From: Fontivita pretiosa
GTDB taxonomy: Bacteria; Planctomycetota; Phycisphaerae; Tepidisphaerales; Tepidisphaeraceae
Reading direction: 5' to 3'
Length of the DNA stretch: 64,000 nt
NCBI RefSeq assembly: GCF_050410795.1
Contig: NZ_CP191258.1
Coordinates: forward strand, 3,596,001-3,660,000
Shown here in pieces: positions 9,628-18,263 of this stretch. The translations under genes and the position numbers were made by a program. Below the pieces are notes generated by a model. That model searched no databases. It was not told the origin of the DNA and saw only the letters and a list, made by a program, of their open reading frames with translations. Positions within the stretch are counted from its first letter, which is position 1. Each line of letters starts with the position of its first letter.

Positions 9628-11040
9628 ATGAATCGCGAGCGTTTTGCCTGGACCGTGAGCATTATCCTGATCGCGCTGCTGGCCTTTCATCTGGAGGGCA
9701 GCCTGGCGCAGCGCGACGATGATTACGCATTTGTCAGGACGCTGGTCGATATTCATCGACAGGTGGCCAACAACTACGTCGAGCCGGTCGATGAGCAGCA
9801 GCTTCGGGAAGGGGCCATCGAGGGGATGCTCGGGGAGTTGGATCCTTTCACGATGTACGTCCCCCCGGCCAGGCAGGAGGAGTTCGAGCGGTTGCTGGAG
9901 GGCACGTTTAAAGGGGTAGGCATCCAGCTCAACCAGCTCGAGAACGGCACGATTGAGGTTGTCACCCCGATCGAGGGCAGCCCGGCATTCAAGGCAGGGG
10001 TGATGGCCGGAGACCACATCCTGAAAGTCAATGGCGAGGGGATCGAGGGACTGCGACTGCCCGAGGTGATCAAGAAAATCGGCGGACCGGTTGGAACGGA
10101 AGTGACCCTGACCGTCCGCCACGTCACCGGGCAGATCGAAGACCTGACCATGACGCGCGAGGAGATTGTGGTTCCCAGTGTCAAGGGCTACCAGCGCCAG
10201 CCGGACAATTCCTGGGATTACTACATCTGCGATGATCCGAAGATCGCGTATCTGCGGATCGCCCAGTTCACACCCGATACGTTTGACCGCGTCAAGGAAG
10301 CGATCACGTCGCTGCTGAGCCAGGGGATGCAGGGGCTGATCCTGGACCTGCGGTTCAATCCTGGCGGCAGGCTCGATCAGGCGGTGCAGGTGATCGACCT
10401 GTTTCTGGACAAGGGCGTGATCGTGAGCACGAAAGGGCGCAGTCGCCCCGAGCAGGTCATCCGCGCCACCGAGCCGGGAACTCTGCCGTATTTTCCGATG
10501 ATCGTGCTGGTCAACGAGCACTCGGCCTCGGCCAGCGAGATCGTCGCGGGAAGCCTGATGGACAACCGCCGGGCCGTGGTCATCGGCGAGCGGACCTACG
10601 GCAAGGGAAGCGTGCAGGAAGTGATTCCGCTGGATAACAAAGGTGGCGAGCTGAAGTTGACCGTCGCGTATTACTACCTGCCCAGCGGCCGCCTGGTGCA
10701 CCGCAGGAAAGACGCCACCGACTGGGGCGTGCAGCCGCAAATCGTCGTGCCGATGGAAACAACCGCCGAGCGCAGGGCGCTGGAACAGATGAGCGAGCGG
10801 GACCGGTTCCTTCGTCCCACGACACAGAAGGCGACTTCGCAACCCACCACCGCCGATACTCAACAGGTTCTGGATGCCCAGCTTCAGCGGGCGGTGGACA
10901 CGATGATCGCGCTGGCGGTGCTGGAGCACAGTCGCCGGGAGTCGGCCATGGCGCCTTCGCTGCCGCCGGCGCCGAAGGTGCAGACACGGCTGGAGCTGAC
11001 TCCTGCGTCGCAGCCCACAACAACCGCCCCAGCGCAGTAG
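9628..11040 (+). CDS. CtpA-type C-terminal processing protease (S41)
   Basis: A 470-residue peptidase of family S41A. An N-terminal membrane anchor or signal (about residues 6-27) is followed by a helical region, a PDZ domain (about 80-175, with GIQLNQLENG and GVMAGDHILKVNGEGIEGL) and the TSPc protease domain (about 190-385). The catalytic dyad is visible: Ser301 in HSASASEI and Lys326 in TYGKGSVQ. The tail is Pro/Thr/Gln-rich. These proteases trim or degrade periplasmic proteins from the C-terminus. The ATG at 9628 is chosen because the anchor follows at once. tsaD begins 26 bp after the stop. Confidence 0.93.
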   Translation: MNRERFAWTVSIILIALLAFHLEGSLAQRDDDYAFVRTLVDIHRQVANNYVEPVDEQQLREGAIEGMLGELDPFTMYVPPARQEEFERLLEGTFKGVGIQLNQLENGTIEVVTPIEGSPAFKAGVMAGDHILKVNGEGIEGLRLPEVIKKIGGPVGTEVTLTVRHVTGQIEDLTMTREEIVVPSVKGYQRQPDNSWDYYICDDPKIAYLRIAQFTPDTFDRVKEAITSLLSQGMQGLILDLRFNPGGRLDQAVQVIDLFLDKGVIVSTKGRSRPEQVIRATEPGTLPYFPMIVLVNEHSASASEIVAGSLMDNRRAVVIGERTYGKGSVQEVIPLDNKGGELKLTVAYYYLPSGRLVHRRKDATDWGVQPQIVVPMETTAERRALEQMSERDRFLRPTTQKATSQPTTADTQQVLDAQLQRAVDTMIALAVLEHSRRESAMAPSLPPAPKVQTRLELTPASQPTTTAPAQ

Positions 11041-11066
11041 ATCAGACCCGCATTCCGCGAACTGCA

Positions 11067-12161
11067 ATGGCGATGTCGCTGATCCTCGGGCTGGAATCGA
11101 CGTGCGACGAGACGGGCGCCGCGGTGGTGGCCGACGGAAGACATGTCCGCAGCAACGTGGTCGCGACGCAGGTGGAGCTGCATGCCAAGTATCGTGGCGT
11201 CGTACCCGAGATCGCCAGCCGTGCCCATATCGAAAACCTTCTGCCGGTCATTCGCGAGGCTCTGGAGATCGCCGGCTGCACGCTCAACCAGCTCGACGCG
11301 ATCGCGGTGGCGCATCGTCCGGGGCTGATCGGCTCGCTGCTGATCGGCGTGACCGCCGCCAAGACGCTCGCCTGGGCGCTCAACAAACCTCTGGTCGGCG
11401 TCGATCACGTGCATGCGCATTTGTACAGCGTGATGCTCAGGCAGGCGGGGCAGCGGGCGGCGGACAGCGGGCAGAACGAGGCGGAGGCTGCTGACTCCGG
11501 AACCTGCGCCTCGCACCGCGAGCCGCATCTTCCCGCGGTTGGCCTGGTGGTCAGTGGCGGGCATACCGCCCTGTACGATGTTCGAAGCTGGACCGACATC
11601 ACGCTCATCGGCTCGACGATCGACGACGCCGTTGGCGAAGCCTACGACAAGGTCGCGGCGATCCTCGGTCTGGGCTATCCCGGCGGGCCGATCATCGATC
11701 GGCTGGCGCAGCAAGGCGATCCCGAGGCGGTGAAGCTGCCGCGGTCGCTGCTGGGGCGGGATTCGCTCGATTTTTCCTTCAGCGGCCTTAAGACCGCGGT
11801 GCTGTATCACGTTCGCGGCGTTCCCGGTCGCGGCGATACCCCGCCGCCGCTCACCGAGCAGCACATCCGCGACATCGCCGCCTCGTTCCAGGCCGCCTGT
11901 GTCGATACGATCGTGATCAAGCTGAAGCGCGCCCTTCGTCGCACGAACGGGCGGGCGGTGATTATCGGCGGCGGCGTGTCGGCCAACCGCGGCCTGCGCA
12001 ACGCGCTGGCCCGCTTTGATGTGCCGGTCTTCTTTCCGCCGATGCAGTATTGCACCGACAACGCCGCGATGACCGCCGGGCTGGCGCACGTGCTGCTTGA
12101 GGCCGGGCAAACCAGCGGGCTGGATCTGGATGCGATTACCTACAGCCAGTTTCGGGCGTGA
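11067..12161 (+). CDS. tsaD: tRNA N6-adenosine threonylcarbamoyltransferase TsaD
   Basis: A 364-residue TsaD/Kae1/Qri7 ASKHA-fold protein that transfers the threonylcarbamoyl group onto A37 of ANN-decoding tRNAs. Visible: N-terminal ILGLESTCDETGAAVV, the metal-binding region HVHAHLYS, the nucleotide loops SGGHTALYDV and DDAVGEAYDKVA, and C-terminal IGGGVSANRGLR and CTDNAAM. An uncommon 25-30-residue Gln/Ala/Asp/Glu-rich insert lies between HAHLYS and the SGGHT strand (about residues 128-153). Spacing of about 25 bp to both neighbours suggests an operon with the protease and nnrD. tsaB and tsaE are not in the window. Confidence 0.95.
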   Translation: MAMSLILGLESTCDETGAAVVADGRHVRSNVVATQVELHAKYRGVVPEIASRAHIENLLPVIREALEIAGCTLNQLDAIAVAHRPGLIGSLLIGVTAAKTLAWALNKPLVGVDHVHAHLYSVMLRQAGQRAADSGQNEAEAADSGTCASHREPHLPAVGLVVSGGHTALYDVRSWTDITLIGSTIDDAVGEAYDKVAAILGLGYPGGPIIDRLAQQGDPEAVKLPRSLLGRDSLDFSFSGLKTAVLYHVRGVPGRGDTPPPLTEQHIRDIAASFQAACVDTIVIKLKRALRRTNGRAVIIGGGVSANRGLRNALARFDVPVFFPPMQYCTDNAAMTAGLAHVLLEAGQTSGLDLDAITYSQFRA

Positions 12162-12186
12162 GAGTCGCAACACTGGCCACTACACC

Positions 12187-13056
12187 ATGCAGCGCATCGT
12201 CACACTCCCGCCATTGCCTGCAAGACCTGTGGAGGGTCATAAGGGTCTGTTTGGGCGCGTGCTGGTGGTGGGGGGAAGCGAATCGATGATCGGGGCGCCG
12301 GTGCTGGCGGGCACCGCGGCGCTGAAAATGGGCGCAGGGCTGGTACAGATCGCCACGCCAAAGTCGATCCTCGCCCCCGCCATCTCGGTGACGCCCGAAC
12401 TCATCGGCCTGCCGCTGGGCGCAGGCTCTGCCTCGCTTGCCGCGCTGGTGCAGGCCGCCGACGCCGCCGACGTGATCGTGATCGGTCCGGGCATGGGGCA
12501 GTCGCGCGACGCCGACTCGCGGCTGCGGCGGCTGATTCGTCTTGAAAAGACCATGCTCCTGGACGCTGACGCGCTGAACCTGCTGGCGGGTGGGCGGCGC
12601 TGGCCGGCGTCGTTCAAGGCGCCCGCGGTGCTCACCCCTCACCCCGGGGAGATGAGGCGACTTGGTCGATGGCTCGGCCGCGGCGAAGTGCCTCGCGACG
12701 ACGATGGTCGGATCGAAATCGCCACGCTGGCGGCCACGACCTTCGGACAGGTCGTCGTGCTCAAGGGCCACCGAACCGTCGTGACCGACGGACAACGCGT
12801 CTACCTCAATCGCACGGGGGACAGCTCGCTGTCCAAGGCCGGCAGCGGCGATGTGCTCAGTGGCATCATCGCAACCCTGCTGGCGCAGGAGATGGATCGC
12901 TTCTGCGCCGCCTGCGCCGGCGTGTGGATCCACGGAACAGCCGGAGAACTCGCCGGCAAGCGGCTTGGCCGCAGGTCGGTGCTGGCGCGCGACGTCATCG
13001 ACGCCTTGCCCGAGGCGATTGGCGCCTACGAAGCAGTCGCGGGCGTTACTTCTTGA
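12187..13056 (+). CDS. nnrD: ADP/ATP-dependent NAD(P)H-hydrate dehydratase
   Basis: A 289-residue ribokinase-like fold protein of the YjeF C-terminal/CARKD family that repairs hydrated NAD(P)H. Motifs: KGLFGRVLVVGGSESMIGAP near the start, VIVIGPGMG, LLDADALNLL, LTPHPGEMRRLG, VVLKGHRTVV and the anion-hole motif KAGSGDVLSGIIA near residue 220. The NnrE epimerase half that is often fused is absent, so this is the stand-alone form. The ATG at 12187 is preferred; the upstream in-frame start would sit inside tsaD. Its last 11 bp overlap, tail to tail, the 3' end of the next gene on the minus strand. Confidence 0.92.
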   Translation: MQRIVTLPPLPARPVEGHKGLFGRVLVVGGSESMIGAPVLAGTAALKMGAGLVQIATPKSILAPAISVTPELIGLPLGAGSASLAALVQAADAADVIVIGPGMGQSRDADSRLRRLIRLEKTMLLDADALNLLAGGRRWPASFKAPAVLTPHPGEMRRLGRWLGRGEVPRDDDGRIEIATLAATTFGQVVVLKGHRTVVTDGQRVYLNRTGDSSLSKAGSGDVLSGIIATLLAQEMDRFCAACAGVWIHGTAGELAGKRLGRRSVLARDVIDALPEAIGAYEAVAGVTS

Positions 13057-13789
13057 GGATCAACAGGTATCCGATCACGCTGACGGCCACCAGCGCCGCG
13101 ACGGACAGGAAGATCGCGATCGCCAGCATCGTCGTGAAGCGGACATTCTGCTTGTGCAGGATCCGTTCAAGCTGTCCATCGCGCGAATCCAGGTGATCGC
13201 GGATCTGCTCCAGCACCTGCGTGCTGGTGCTGGAGTTGCGGCTGACGCTCTGAAGCGCAAGTCCCAGATTGCTCATGTTGGCGCTGATTGCTTCGTCGGT
13301 CTGGCGGATGGATTCCATTCGATCACGAAGCTCCTCGAGCGTTTCGCGCTGTTCGCCGCCGCTCTGGCTCAGCTTTTCCAGGATTTCGCCAAGCTTCTGC
13401 TGCTGCGTGTTCTGGTGGGCCAGTTGCTGGTGGATGGCCCGCAGGGTCTCGCCGTGGATGCGGTTGCTCTCGGGAATGGCGCGTAGCGCCTCGGGCAGGT
13501 GTGCCAGGTAGCTGAGCAGTTCATCCTGCCTGCGGGCGTTGCGCTCCATCGTGTCGCGGATGGTGGCCATCAGGTCGGTGAGCGTGTCGAAGCCTTCCTG
13601 AAGCCTGGCGATCGCGGCGTTCTGCCTGGCCCAGGGTCGCAGGAACGTGCTTCGAGGCTCGATCGCCTGCGACGCCCCCTCGCGCGCCAGGGGAAGCTCT
13701 GTGCTGCCATTGCCCGCGCCTCCGCCGCGACGGAACCAGTTGCTCACGCGGGCGAAGAACGTTTTGGCCTGTTGCTGCTGCTCGTTCAT
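13046..13789 (-). CDS. Coiled-coil protein with C-terminal membrane anchor
   Basis: A 247-residue protein not assigned to a named family. It starts at the ATG at 13789 (MNEQQQQAK); a longer upstream frame is not protein-like. Residues about 60-215 are charged heptad-like helices (coiled coil, resembling the signalling stalk of chemoreceptors but without the conserved hairpin tip). One transmembrane segment follows near the C-terminus (about 223-243, MLAIAIFLSVAALVAVSVIGYLLIL), leaving a two-lysine tail. The topology suggests a tail-anchored protein with a long cytosolic coiled coil. It is divergent from the cobalamin transporter operon. Confidence 0.75.
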   Translation of the reverse strand: MNEQQQQAKTFFARVSNWFRRGGGAGNGSTELPLAREGASQAIEPRSTFLRPWARQNAAIARLQEGFDTLTDLMATIRDTMERNARRQDELLSYLAHLPEALRAIPESNRIHGETLRAIHQQLAHQNTQQQKLGEILEKLSQSGGEQRETLEELRDRMESIRQTDEAISANMSNLGLALQSVSRNSSTSTQVLEQIRDHLDSRDGQLERILHKQNVRFTTMLAIAIFLSVAALVAVSVIGYLLILKK

Positions 13790-13834
13790 GTGCGTCGCCT
13801 CCATGCAGAGGAGAACCCGGGGAAGCCGCCGCGC

Positions 13835-13850
13835 TTTGACAGCCGTCAAA
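13835..13850. promoter_or_regulatory. Perfect inverted repeat, candidate operator
   Basis: TTTGAC-AGCC-GTCAAA, a 6-4-6 perfect palindrome between the coiled-coil gene (minus) and the btuF-like gene (plus), 67 bp upstream of the latter. The same core TTGAC-N4-GTCAA recurs at 35163-35176. Its size suits a dimeric helix-turn-helix regulator, but no regulator is known for it here. Confidence 0.4.
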
Positions 13851-13917
13851 CCCGAATCTACCATCCGCGCGCAAGATCGCAACGGGCGCGGCCGGAATTC
13901 TCGATGATCAAACTCGA

Positions 13918-14886
13918 ATGAGCAGTGCATGCCCCAATTCCAATGACCGGTGCTTCACTCGTCATTGGCCCATGTGTGCCGGTTGGCTGCTGGTCGTCGG
14001 GGTGTGGTTGTGGCTGGCCGGCGGTGCGGGTTGTGAGCAGTCCGGGTCGGATTCCACGTCCGCCAGCTCCGTCGCGGCGACGGCCAAATCCCCGAGGGTT
14101 GCGTCGCTGGTTCCCGCCGCCACCGACCTGCTTGTGGCCATGGGCGCTGGCGATCACCTGGTCGCCGTGAGCAACTGGGATACCCCGCGTCCGCAGATCG
14201 CGCACCTGCCTCGCGTGGGGGACTATCAGACGACCGACTGGGAGCAGTTGGCCCAGCTTCGCCCGGACGTGATGATCGTGTTCATGGCCGCCGAGCGGAT
14301 GCCGGCAGGACTCAAGCAGCGCGCCGAGGCTCTGGGAATCAGGCTGGTGAACGTTCGGACCGAAACCGTGCGGGATATTCTTCAGACCATTCGCGATCTG
14401 GGCGAGTTGACCGGCGAGCCGCAGAAGGCCGCCGCCCTGGAGCAGAAAATCCAGTCTCAGCTCGACGCGGTCGCCAGGCGCGTGGCCGGCCGTCGGCCCG
14501 TGCCCACGCTTCTGGTTCGAGACGAGGCGGGCTTTGCGCTGATCGGCGGCGACACATTCGTTGATGACGTGCTGCGAATCGCCGGTGGAACCAATGTCGC
14601 GGCGCATCTGCCGGTGCGATATCCCACAGTCGATCGCGAGCAGGTTCTGGAGATGGACCCGCAGGCGATCGTGCAACTGATGCCCGGCGCGCCGCCCGGA
14701 GTGATCGAACGCGCCCGCCGAACCTGGCAGCAGATGCCCGAGCTTGCGGCAGTCAGAGAGCAACGCGTCTTCATCCTCACCGACTGGTATGTGCTTCAAC
14801 CCGGCTCGCACGTCGGTGATCTGGCCGAGCAGATCTGTCGCCTGCTCCATCCGTCGGATTCGCCGGCGACCGCTGCGTCCGATTGA
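13918..14886 (+). CDS. BtuF-like periplasmic cobalamin/metal-chelate binding lipoprotein
   Basis: A 322-residue class III (helical-backbone) solute-binding protein of an ABC importer. The signal ends in a lipobox (LAGGAGC, Cys39), so it should be lipid-anchored. RVASLVPAATDLLVAMGAGDHLVAVSNW and VGDYQTTDWEQLAQLRPDVMIVF are the typical N-lobe pattern of the BtuF/FepB family. The start at 13918 supplies Arg/His residues before the hydrophobic core; a shorter start at 13972 would leave a signal with no positive charge. It heads an operon with the permease (21 bp gap) and ATPase. Cobalamin is the best guess from the BtuF-like pattern; a siderophore or other chelate cannot be excluded. Confidence 0.82.
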   Translation: MSSACPNSNDRCFTRHWPMCAGWLLVVGVWLWLAGGAGCEQSGSDSTSASSVAATAKSPRVASLVPAATDLLVAMGAGDHLVAVSNWDTPRPQIAHLPRVGDYQTTDWEQLAQLRPDVMIVFMAAERMPAGLKQRAEALGIRLVNVRTETVRDILQTIRDLGELTGEPQKAAALEQKIQSQLDAVARRVAGRRPVPTLLVRDEAGFALIGGDTFVDDVLRIAGGTNVAAHLPVRYPTVDREQVLEMDPQAIVQLMPGAPPGVIERARRTWQQMPELAAVREQRVFILTDWYVLQPGSHVGDLAEQICRLLHPSDSPATAASD

Positions 14887-14907
14887 TCCGCCGGACGGAT
14901 TTCCCCG

Positions 14908-15900
14908 ATGAAGCACTGGGACCTTCGACAACTCGCGATCACGCTGGCCGCCAGCACGATGCTGTGGGCGCTGGTCGCGGCGGCGTGTCTGATGGTCGGC
15001 TCGACCGGCACGATCGGCTGGCCCAGCAGGCTCCAGTACGAACATCGCATCGAGCTGGTGCTTCTGGCGTCGCTGGTGGGCGCGGCGCTGGCCGCCGCGG
15101 GCGTGGTCTATCAGGCGATCCTCCAGAACCCGCTGGCCGATCCGTATCTGCTGGGCATCAGCACCGGCGCGTCCCTTGCCGCATACCTCTGGCGATTCGC
15201 GGGTATCGGCGGGGCCATCGCCGTCGGACTCAGCCAACAGGCCTTCGCCTTCACCGGCGCAATCCTGGCGGTGGCGGTGGTCTTCTCGCTGGCCGGGGCG
15301 CGCGGACGCCTGGAGCCGCTGACACTGCTGCTGGTCGGCGTGATCGTCAATGCCGTTAACGCCTCCATCTATCTTCTGCTGAATACGATCTTCCGTGAAC
15401 TGCCCGGCTCCGGCGGACCACTGACGTTTCTGGTCGGCGGGTTGCAGACCAACCTGGCGTCCGGACAACTGCTGGCCGCCGCCGTCGCCGTGGGGATTGG
15501 CTGGCTGATCCTGCTGTCGATCAGCGGACAACTGAATGTGGCGGTGCTGTCCGAGGGCGAGGCGATGTCGCTTGGGGTGCGAATCCACCGGCTGCGATGG
15601 GTTGCACTGATCGTTGCGTCACTGGTGACGGCATCGGCGGTGGCGGTCTCCGGTCCGATCGGTTTCGTCGGTCTGGTTTGCCCGCACCTGGGCAGGCTGG
15701 TGGTGGGCCAGGACCACCGCCGGCTGCTGCCGGTCGCCACCGCGCTGGGCGCGGCGCTGCTGGCCATCGCCGACGCCGCCGCACGCAAGATCGCTGGCGA
15801 GGGCGGCGTGCTGCTGCCCGTCGGCGTGCTCACCGGCCTGCTCGGCGGACCGTTCTTTCTGCTGCTGCTGTGGCAACGCCGACGACAGCAGCAGAACTGA
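14908..15900 (+). CDS. FecCD/BtuC-type ABC transporter permease
   Basis: A 330-residue polytopic protein with about ten membrane helices and the FecCD family signatures: AAAGVVYQAILQNPLADPYLLGISTGAS in the first third, and GPIGFVGLVCPHLGRLVVGQDHRRLLP near residues 245-275, which holds the coupling region to the ATPase. It forms the channel of the importer with the neighbouring binding protein and ATPase. The BtuC versus siderophore assignment rests on the binding protein and remains provisional. Confidence 0.9.
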   Translation: MKHWDLRQLAITLAASTMLWALVAAACLMVGSTGTIGWPSRLQYEHRIELVLLASLVGAALAAAGVVYQAILQNPLADPYLLGISTGASLAAYLWRFAGIGGAIAVGLSQQAFAFTGAILAVAVVFSLAGARGRLEPLTLLLVGVIVNAVNASIYLLLNTIFRELPGSGGPLTFLVGGLQTNLASGQLLAAAVAVGIGWLILLSISGQLNVAVLSEGEAMSLGVRIHRLRWVALIVASLVTASAVAVSGPIGFVGLVCPHLGRLVVGQDHRRLLPVATALGAALLAIADAAARKIAGEGGVLLPVGVLTGLLGGPFFLLLLWQRRRQQQN

Positions 15901-15938
15901 GATCACCAAATGTTCCGGAAGCACCCGGCGGACACGTG

Positions 15939-16745
15939 ATGAACATCGAGCTGTTGCATGCCCGCAACCTCACCTTCGCCTACACCGATCGACCGGTGCT
16001 CCGCGACGTCTCTGTGTCGCTTGGCGGCGGACAGGTCGTGGCGCTGATCGGCCCCAATGGCAGCGGCAAAAGCACCCTGATCAAGCTGCTGCTGGGGCAC
16101 CTGCGTCCTGAAAAGGGTGAAATTCGATGGGACGGGCGCGACCTGCGGCAGTGGCGTCGGCGCGAGCTGGCGCGGCGTGTTGCGTATCTGCCGCAGTCGC
16201 CAACCTTCGAGCCGGAGCATCGCGTCATCGACGTGCTTCGGCTGGGGCGGGCGCCGTACTGGCAGACGTTCGGAATCGAAACGACCCATGATGCACAGGT
16301 GGTCGATCGCGTCGCCGATTTGCTGGAATTGACCGACCTGCTGAACCGGCGGATGGACCGGCTTTCCGGCGGGCAGCGACAGCGCGTGTTCGTCGGGCGA
16401 TGTCTGGTCCAGGAGCCCGCCGCCATGCTGCTGGACGAGCCCAATACCTTCCTGGACCTGCGGCACCAGATCGACCTTGGGCTGTTGTTGAAGCGATTGG
16501 CCAACCAGCAGAGCCTGGCCGTGCTGATGGCGTCACATGACCTGAACCTTGCGGCGGCGTTCGCGGATCGGATGCTGCTGTTGAGCGACGGTGCGCTGGT
16601 TCGAGAGGGGCTGCCCGATCAGGTGCTGGATCCGCAGGTTCTTGGCCGGATCTACGGCGTGCCCATGCGCCGCCTGGAGATCGGCGACGGCTCGCCGCCA
16701 ATCGTCGTACCCGAGATCAAAAAGACTCCCGACCCCTTAAAATAA
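15939..16745 (+). CDS. BtuD/FecE-type ABC transporter ATPase
   Basis: A 268-residue ATPase: Walker A GPNGSGKST, Q-loop LPQSP, signature LSGGQRQR, Walker B AAMLLDEP and H-loop ASHDLN are all present, so it should be active. The ATG at 15939 is chosen; a longer frame from 15597 lies inside the permease gene and is spurious. It energises the btuFC-like importer just upstream (38 bp gap). Its TAA stop at 16743-16745 lies in the right arm of a strong hairpin. Confidence 0.92.
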   Translation: MNIELLHARNLTFAYTDRPVLRDVSVSLGGGQVVALIGPNGSGKSTLIKLLLGHLRPEKGEIRWDGRDLRQWRRRELARRVAYLPQSPTFEPEHRVIDVLRLGRAPYWQTFGIETTHDAQVVDRVADLLELTDLLNRRMDRLSGGQRQRVFVGRCLVQEPAAMLLDEPNTFLDLRHQIDLGLLLKRLANQQSLAVLMASHDLNLAAAFADRMLLLSDGALVREGLPDQVLDPQVLGRIYGVPMRRLEIGDGSPPIVVPEIKKTPDPLK

Positions 16746-16762
16746 GGGGTCGGGAGTCTTTT
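16720..16762. terminator. Perfect 20-bp inverted repeat, likely bidirectional terminator
   Basis: Left arm 16720-16739 and right arm 16743-16762 are exact reverse complements with a three-base AAA loop. The core is CTCCCGACCCCTTA, and the arms end in AAAA and TTTT, so the hairpin is followed by a U run in either direction. It lies between the convergent ABC ATPase (plus) and ferritin (minus) genes and includes the stop codon of the first. Confidence 0.75.
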
Positions 16763-16779
16763 CGGCGGCCGGGAAAAAT

Positions 16780-16794
16780 ACTCCCGACCCCTTA
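16780..16794. repeat. Third copy of the terminator arm sequence
   Basis: ACTCCCGACCCCTTA is repeated here in direct orientation with the left arm of the hairpin at 16720-16762. Its last three bases form the stop codon of the ferritin gene. Three copies in 75 bp suggest a small intergenic repeat unit rather than a simple terminator. Confidence 0.7.
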
Positions 16795-17313
16795 TTCGTC
16801 AGGATGGGCATCGTCCTCGAGGTATCGCTCGATGTGCCGGTCCAGATCGCTCATGCCCCCGGCGCAGTTGGCGGCTTCCACACGCTCAACCATCTCATCG
16901 CACCAGTCCTCTTCCTCCTGCTGCTCGGCGATGAACCAGTGCAGCATCACCTGCGCGGGGTAATCGCCCTCCTTCAGTGCCGCTTCGTAACAGCGATTGA
17001 TCCCGACGGTGTTGGCGCGCTCCATCGACTGCGCATGGCGAGCCACATCCAGGATGCTGCCGAATTCGGTCCTCGGCGCCGGCAACGCCGATAGCTCGGG
17101 CATCACCCCCCGATCCAGCAGGTGGTCCATGATCTTCTGCGCGTGTTCACGCTCCTCCTGTGCCTGCTTGTAGAAGTAGCGGCCGAAGCCCTTGAGATTC
17201 TTATCCACGCACCAGACCGCCAGCGCCACATACGCATGCGCCGCGCCCAGTTCGTGGTTCAACTGTCGTTGCAGTTCCGTCAGCACCGCTGGTTTGATCG
17301 CTATTCCGGGCAT
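16792..17313 (-). CDS. Bacterial non-haem ferritin
   Basis: A 173-residue four-helix ferritin that stores iron. Ferroxidase-centre residues are visible: Glu21 in NHELGAAH, Glu54 and His57 in the EEREH motif, and later Glu and Gln residues in the AEQQEEEDW helix (about residue 128-136). The length is normal for FtnA-type ferritins, with a short acidic tail. No haem-binding Met of bacterioferritin is evident. Its 3' end is convergent with the ABC importer operon and overlaps the repeat at 16780-16794. Confidence 0.93.
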   Translation of the reverse strand: MPGIAIKPAVLTELQRQLNHELGAAHAYVALAVWCVDKNLKGFGRYFYKQAQEEREHAQKIMDHLLDRGVMPELSALPAPRTEFGSILDVARHAQSMERANTVGINRCYEAALKEGDYPAQVMLHWFIAEQQEEEDWCDEMVERVEAANCAGGMSDLDRHIERYLEDDAHPDE

Positions 17314-17362
17314 GGATGTGTTCTCCGCGCGTCGCTGCTTGTGAACCTGACCCGTTCAAATC

Positions 17363-18196
17363 CTACTTGGAGAAAAACCGTTTGATCGCGTAGACGGTGG
17401 CCTGCCGCTGAACGGCGGCGATCGACTCCAGCAGGGGAATGTCCTTGGGACAGACCTCGACGCAGTTGCCCGCCTTGCCGCAGTCGGCCACACCTCCCTC
17501 GCCCATCAGCGCTTCAAGCCGCTGCTCCTTCAATGCCGCGCCGATCGGATGATCGTTGAAGAGTCGGACCTGGCTGATCACCGCGGCGCCGACAAACCTG
17601 TTGGCGGGCGTGTACTGTGGGCAGGCCTCCAGACAGCATCCGCAACTGATGCAGCGGCTGAGCGGATAGCGCTGCTCCTGAAGCGCCTGTGGAATCGGGG
17701 GGCCGGCACCCAGATGATATGTGCCGTCAATCGGCACCCACGCCTTGACACGCTTCAAATCCTCGAACAGCCGGCTGCGATCGACCCACAGGTCGCGCAC
17801 CAGCGGGAACTTGCTCATCGGCTCAAGGGTGATCGGCTCGCCGGGCCGGCCCAGCTTGTCCACCAGTGCCGAGCACGACTGCCGCACCTTGCCGTTGATG
17901 ATCATCGTGCAGGCGCCGCAGACCTCCTCCAGACAACCGCTGTCCCAGACCGGGGGAGTTGTCTGCCGACCATCGGTTGTCACCGGATTGGCCGCAATGT
18001 ACTGAAGACATGAGATCACGTTCATGTTCGGCCGCCAGGGGACGGCAAACTCCTCCCACCGATGCGGTTTATCGGGACCATCCTGTCTGCGTATGCGGAT
18101 GGTGACGGTCTGAGGCGGCTGTCCGTTCCCGCTGGCGGCGCCGCGCCCGCTGGTGGCAGGGCTTACCGCAGCAGAGTCGGTCGCTGTCTGATTCAT
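17363..18196 (-). CDS. sdhB: Succinate dehydrogenase/fumarate reductase iron-sulfur subunit
   Basis: A 277-residue SdhB/FrdB protein of complex II. The N-terminal ferredoxin domain has the [2Fe-2S] cysteines in GCLEEVCGACTM and RQSCSA. The C-terminal domain has the [4Fe-4S] motif CISCGCCLEACP and the motif CGKAGNCVEVCP for the second, [3Fe-4S]-type cluster. A disordered Ala/Ser/Gln-rich N-terminus of about 30 residues precedes the fold. The ATG at 18196 (MNQTATDS) is preferred to one at 18238. It stands alone: no sdhA or membrane-anchor gene is next to it, so the rest of the complex must be encoded elsewhere. Confidence 0.93.
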   Translation of the reverse strand: MNQTATDSAAVSPATSGRGAASGNGQPPQTVTIRIRRQDGPDKPHRWEEFAVPWRPNMNVISCLQYIAANPVTTDGRQTTPPVWDSGCLEEVCGACTMIINGKVRQSCSALVDKLGRPGEPITLEPMSKFPLVRDLWVDRSRLFEDLKRVKAWVPIDGTYHLGAGPPIPQALQEQRYPLSRCISCGCCLEACPQYTPANRFVGAAVISQVRLFNDHPIGAALKEQRLEALMGEGGVADCGKAGNCVEVCPKDIPLLESIAAVQRQATVYAIKRFFSK

Positions 18197-18263
18197 GGTC
18201 ACAGAATCGTAAAGCAGCGGTCGATGATCGACAAGCACACCCCACAGCGCGCCACGGTCGCCT

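Noticed and set aside
13790..13917. Possible cobalamin riboswitch upstream of the btuF-like gene
   Set aside because: The stretch is too short for the usual element and lacks a B12-box-like sequence; only a palindrome was seen.
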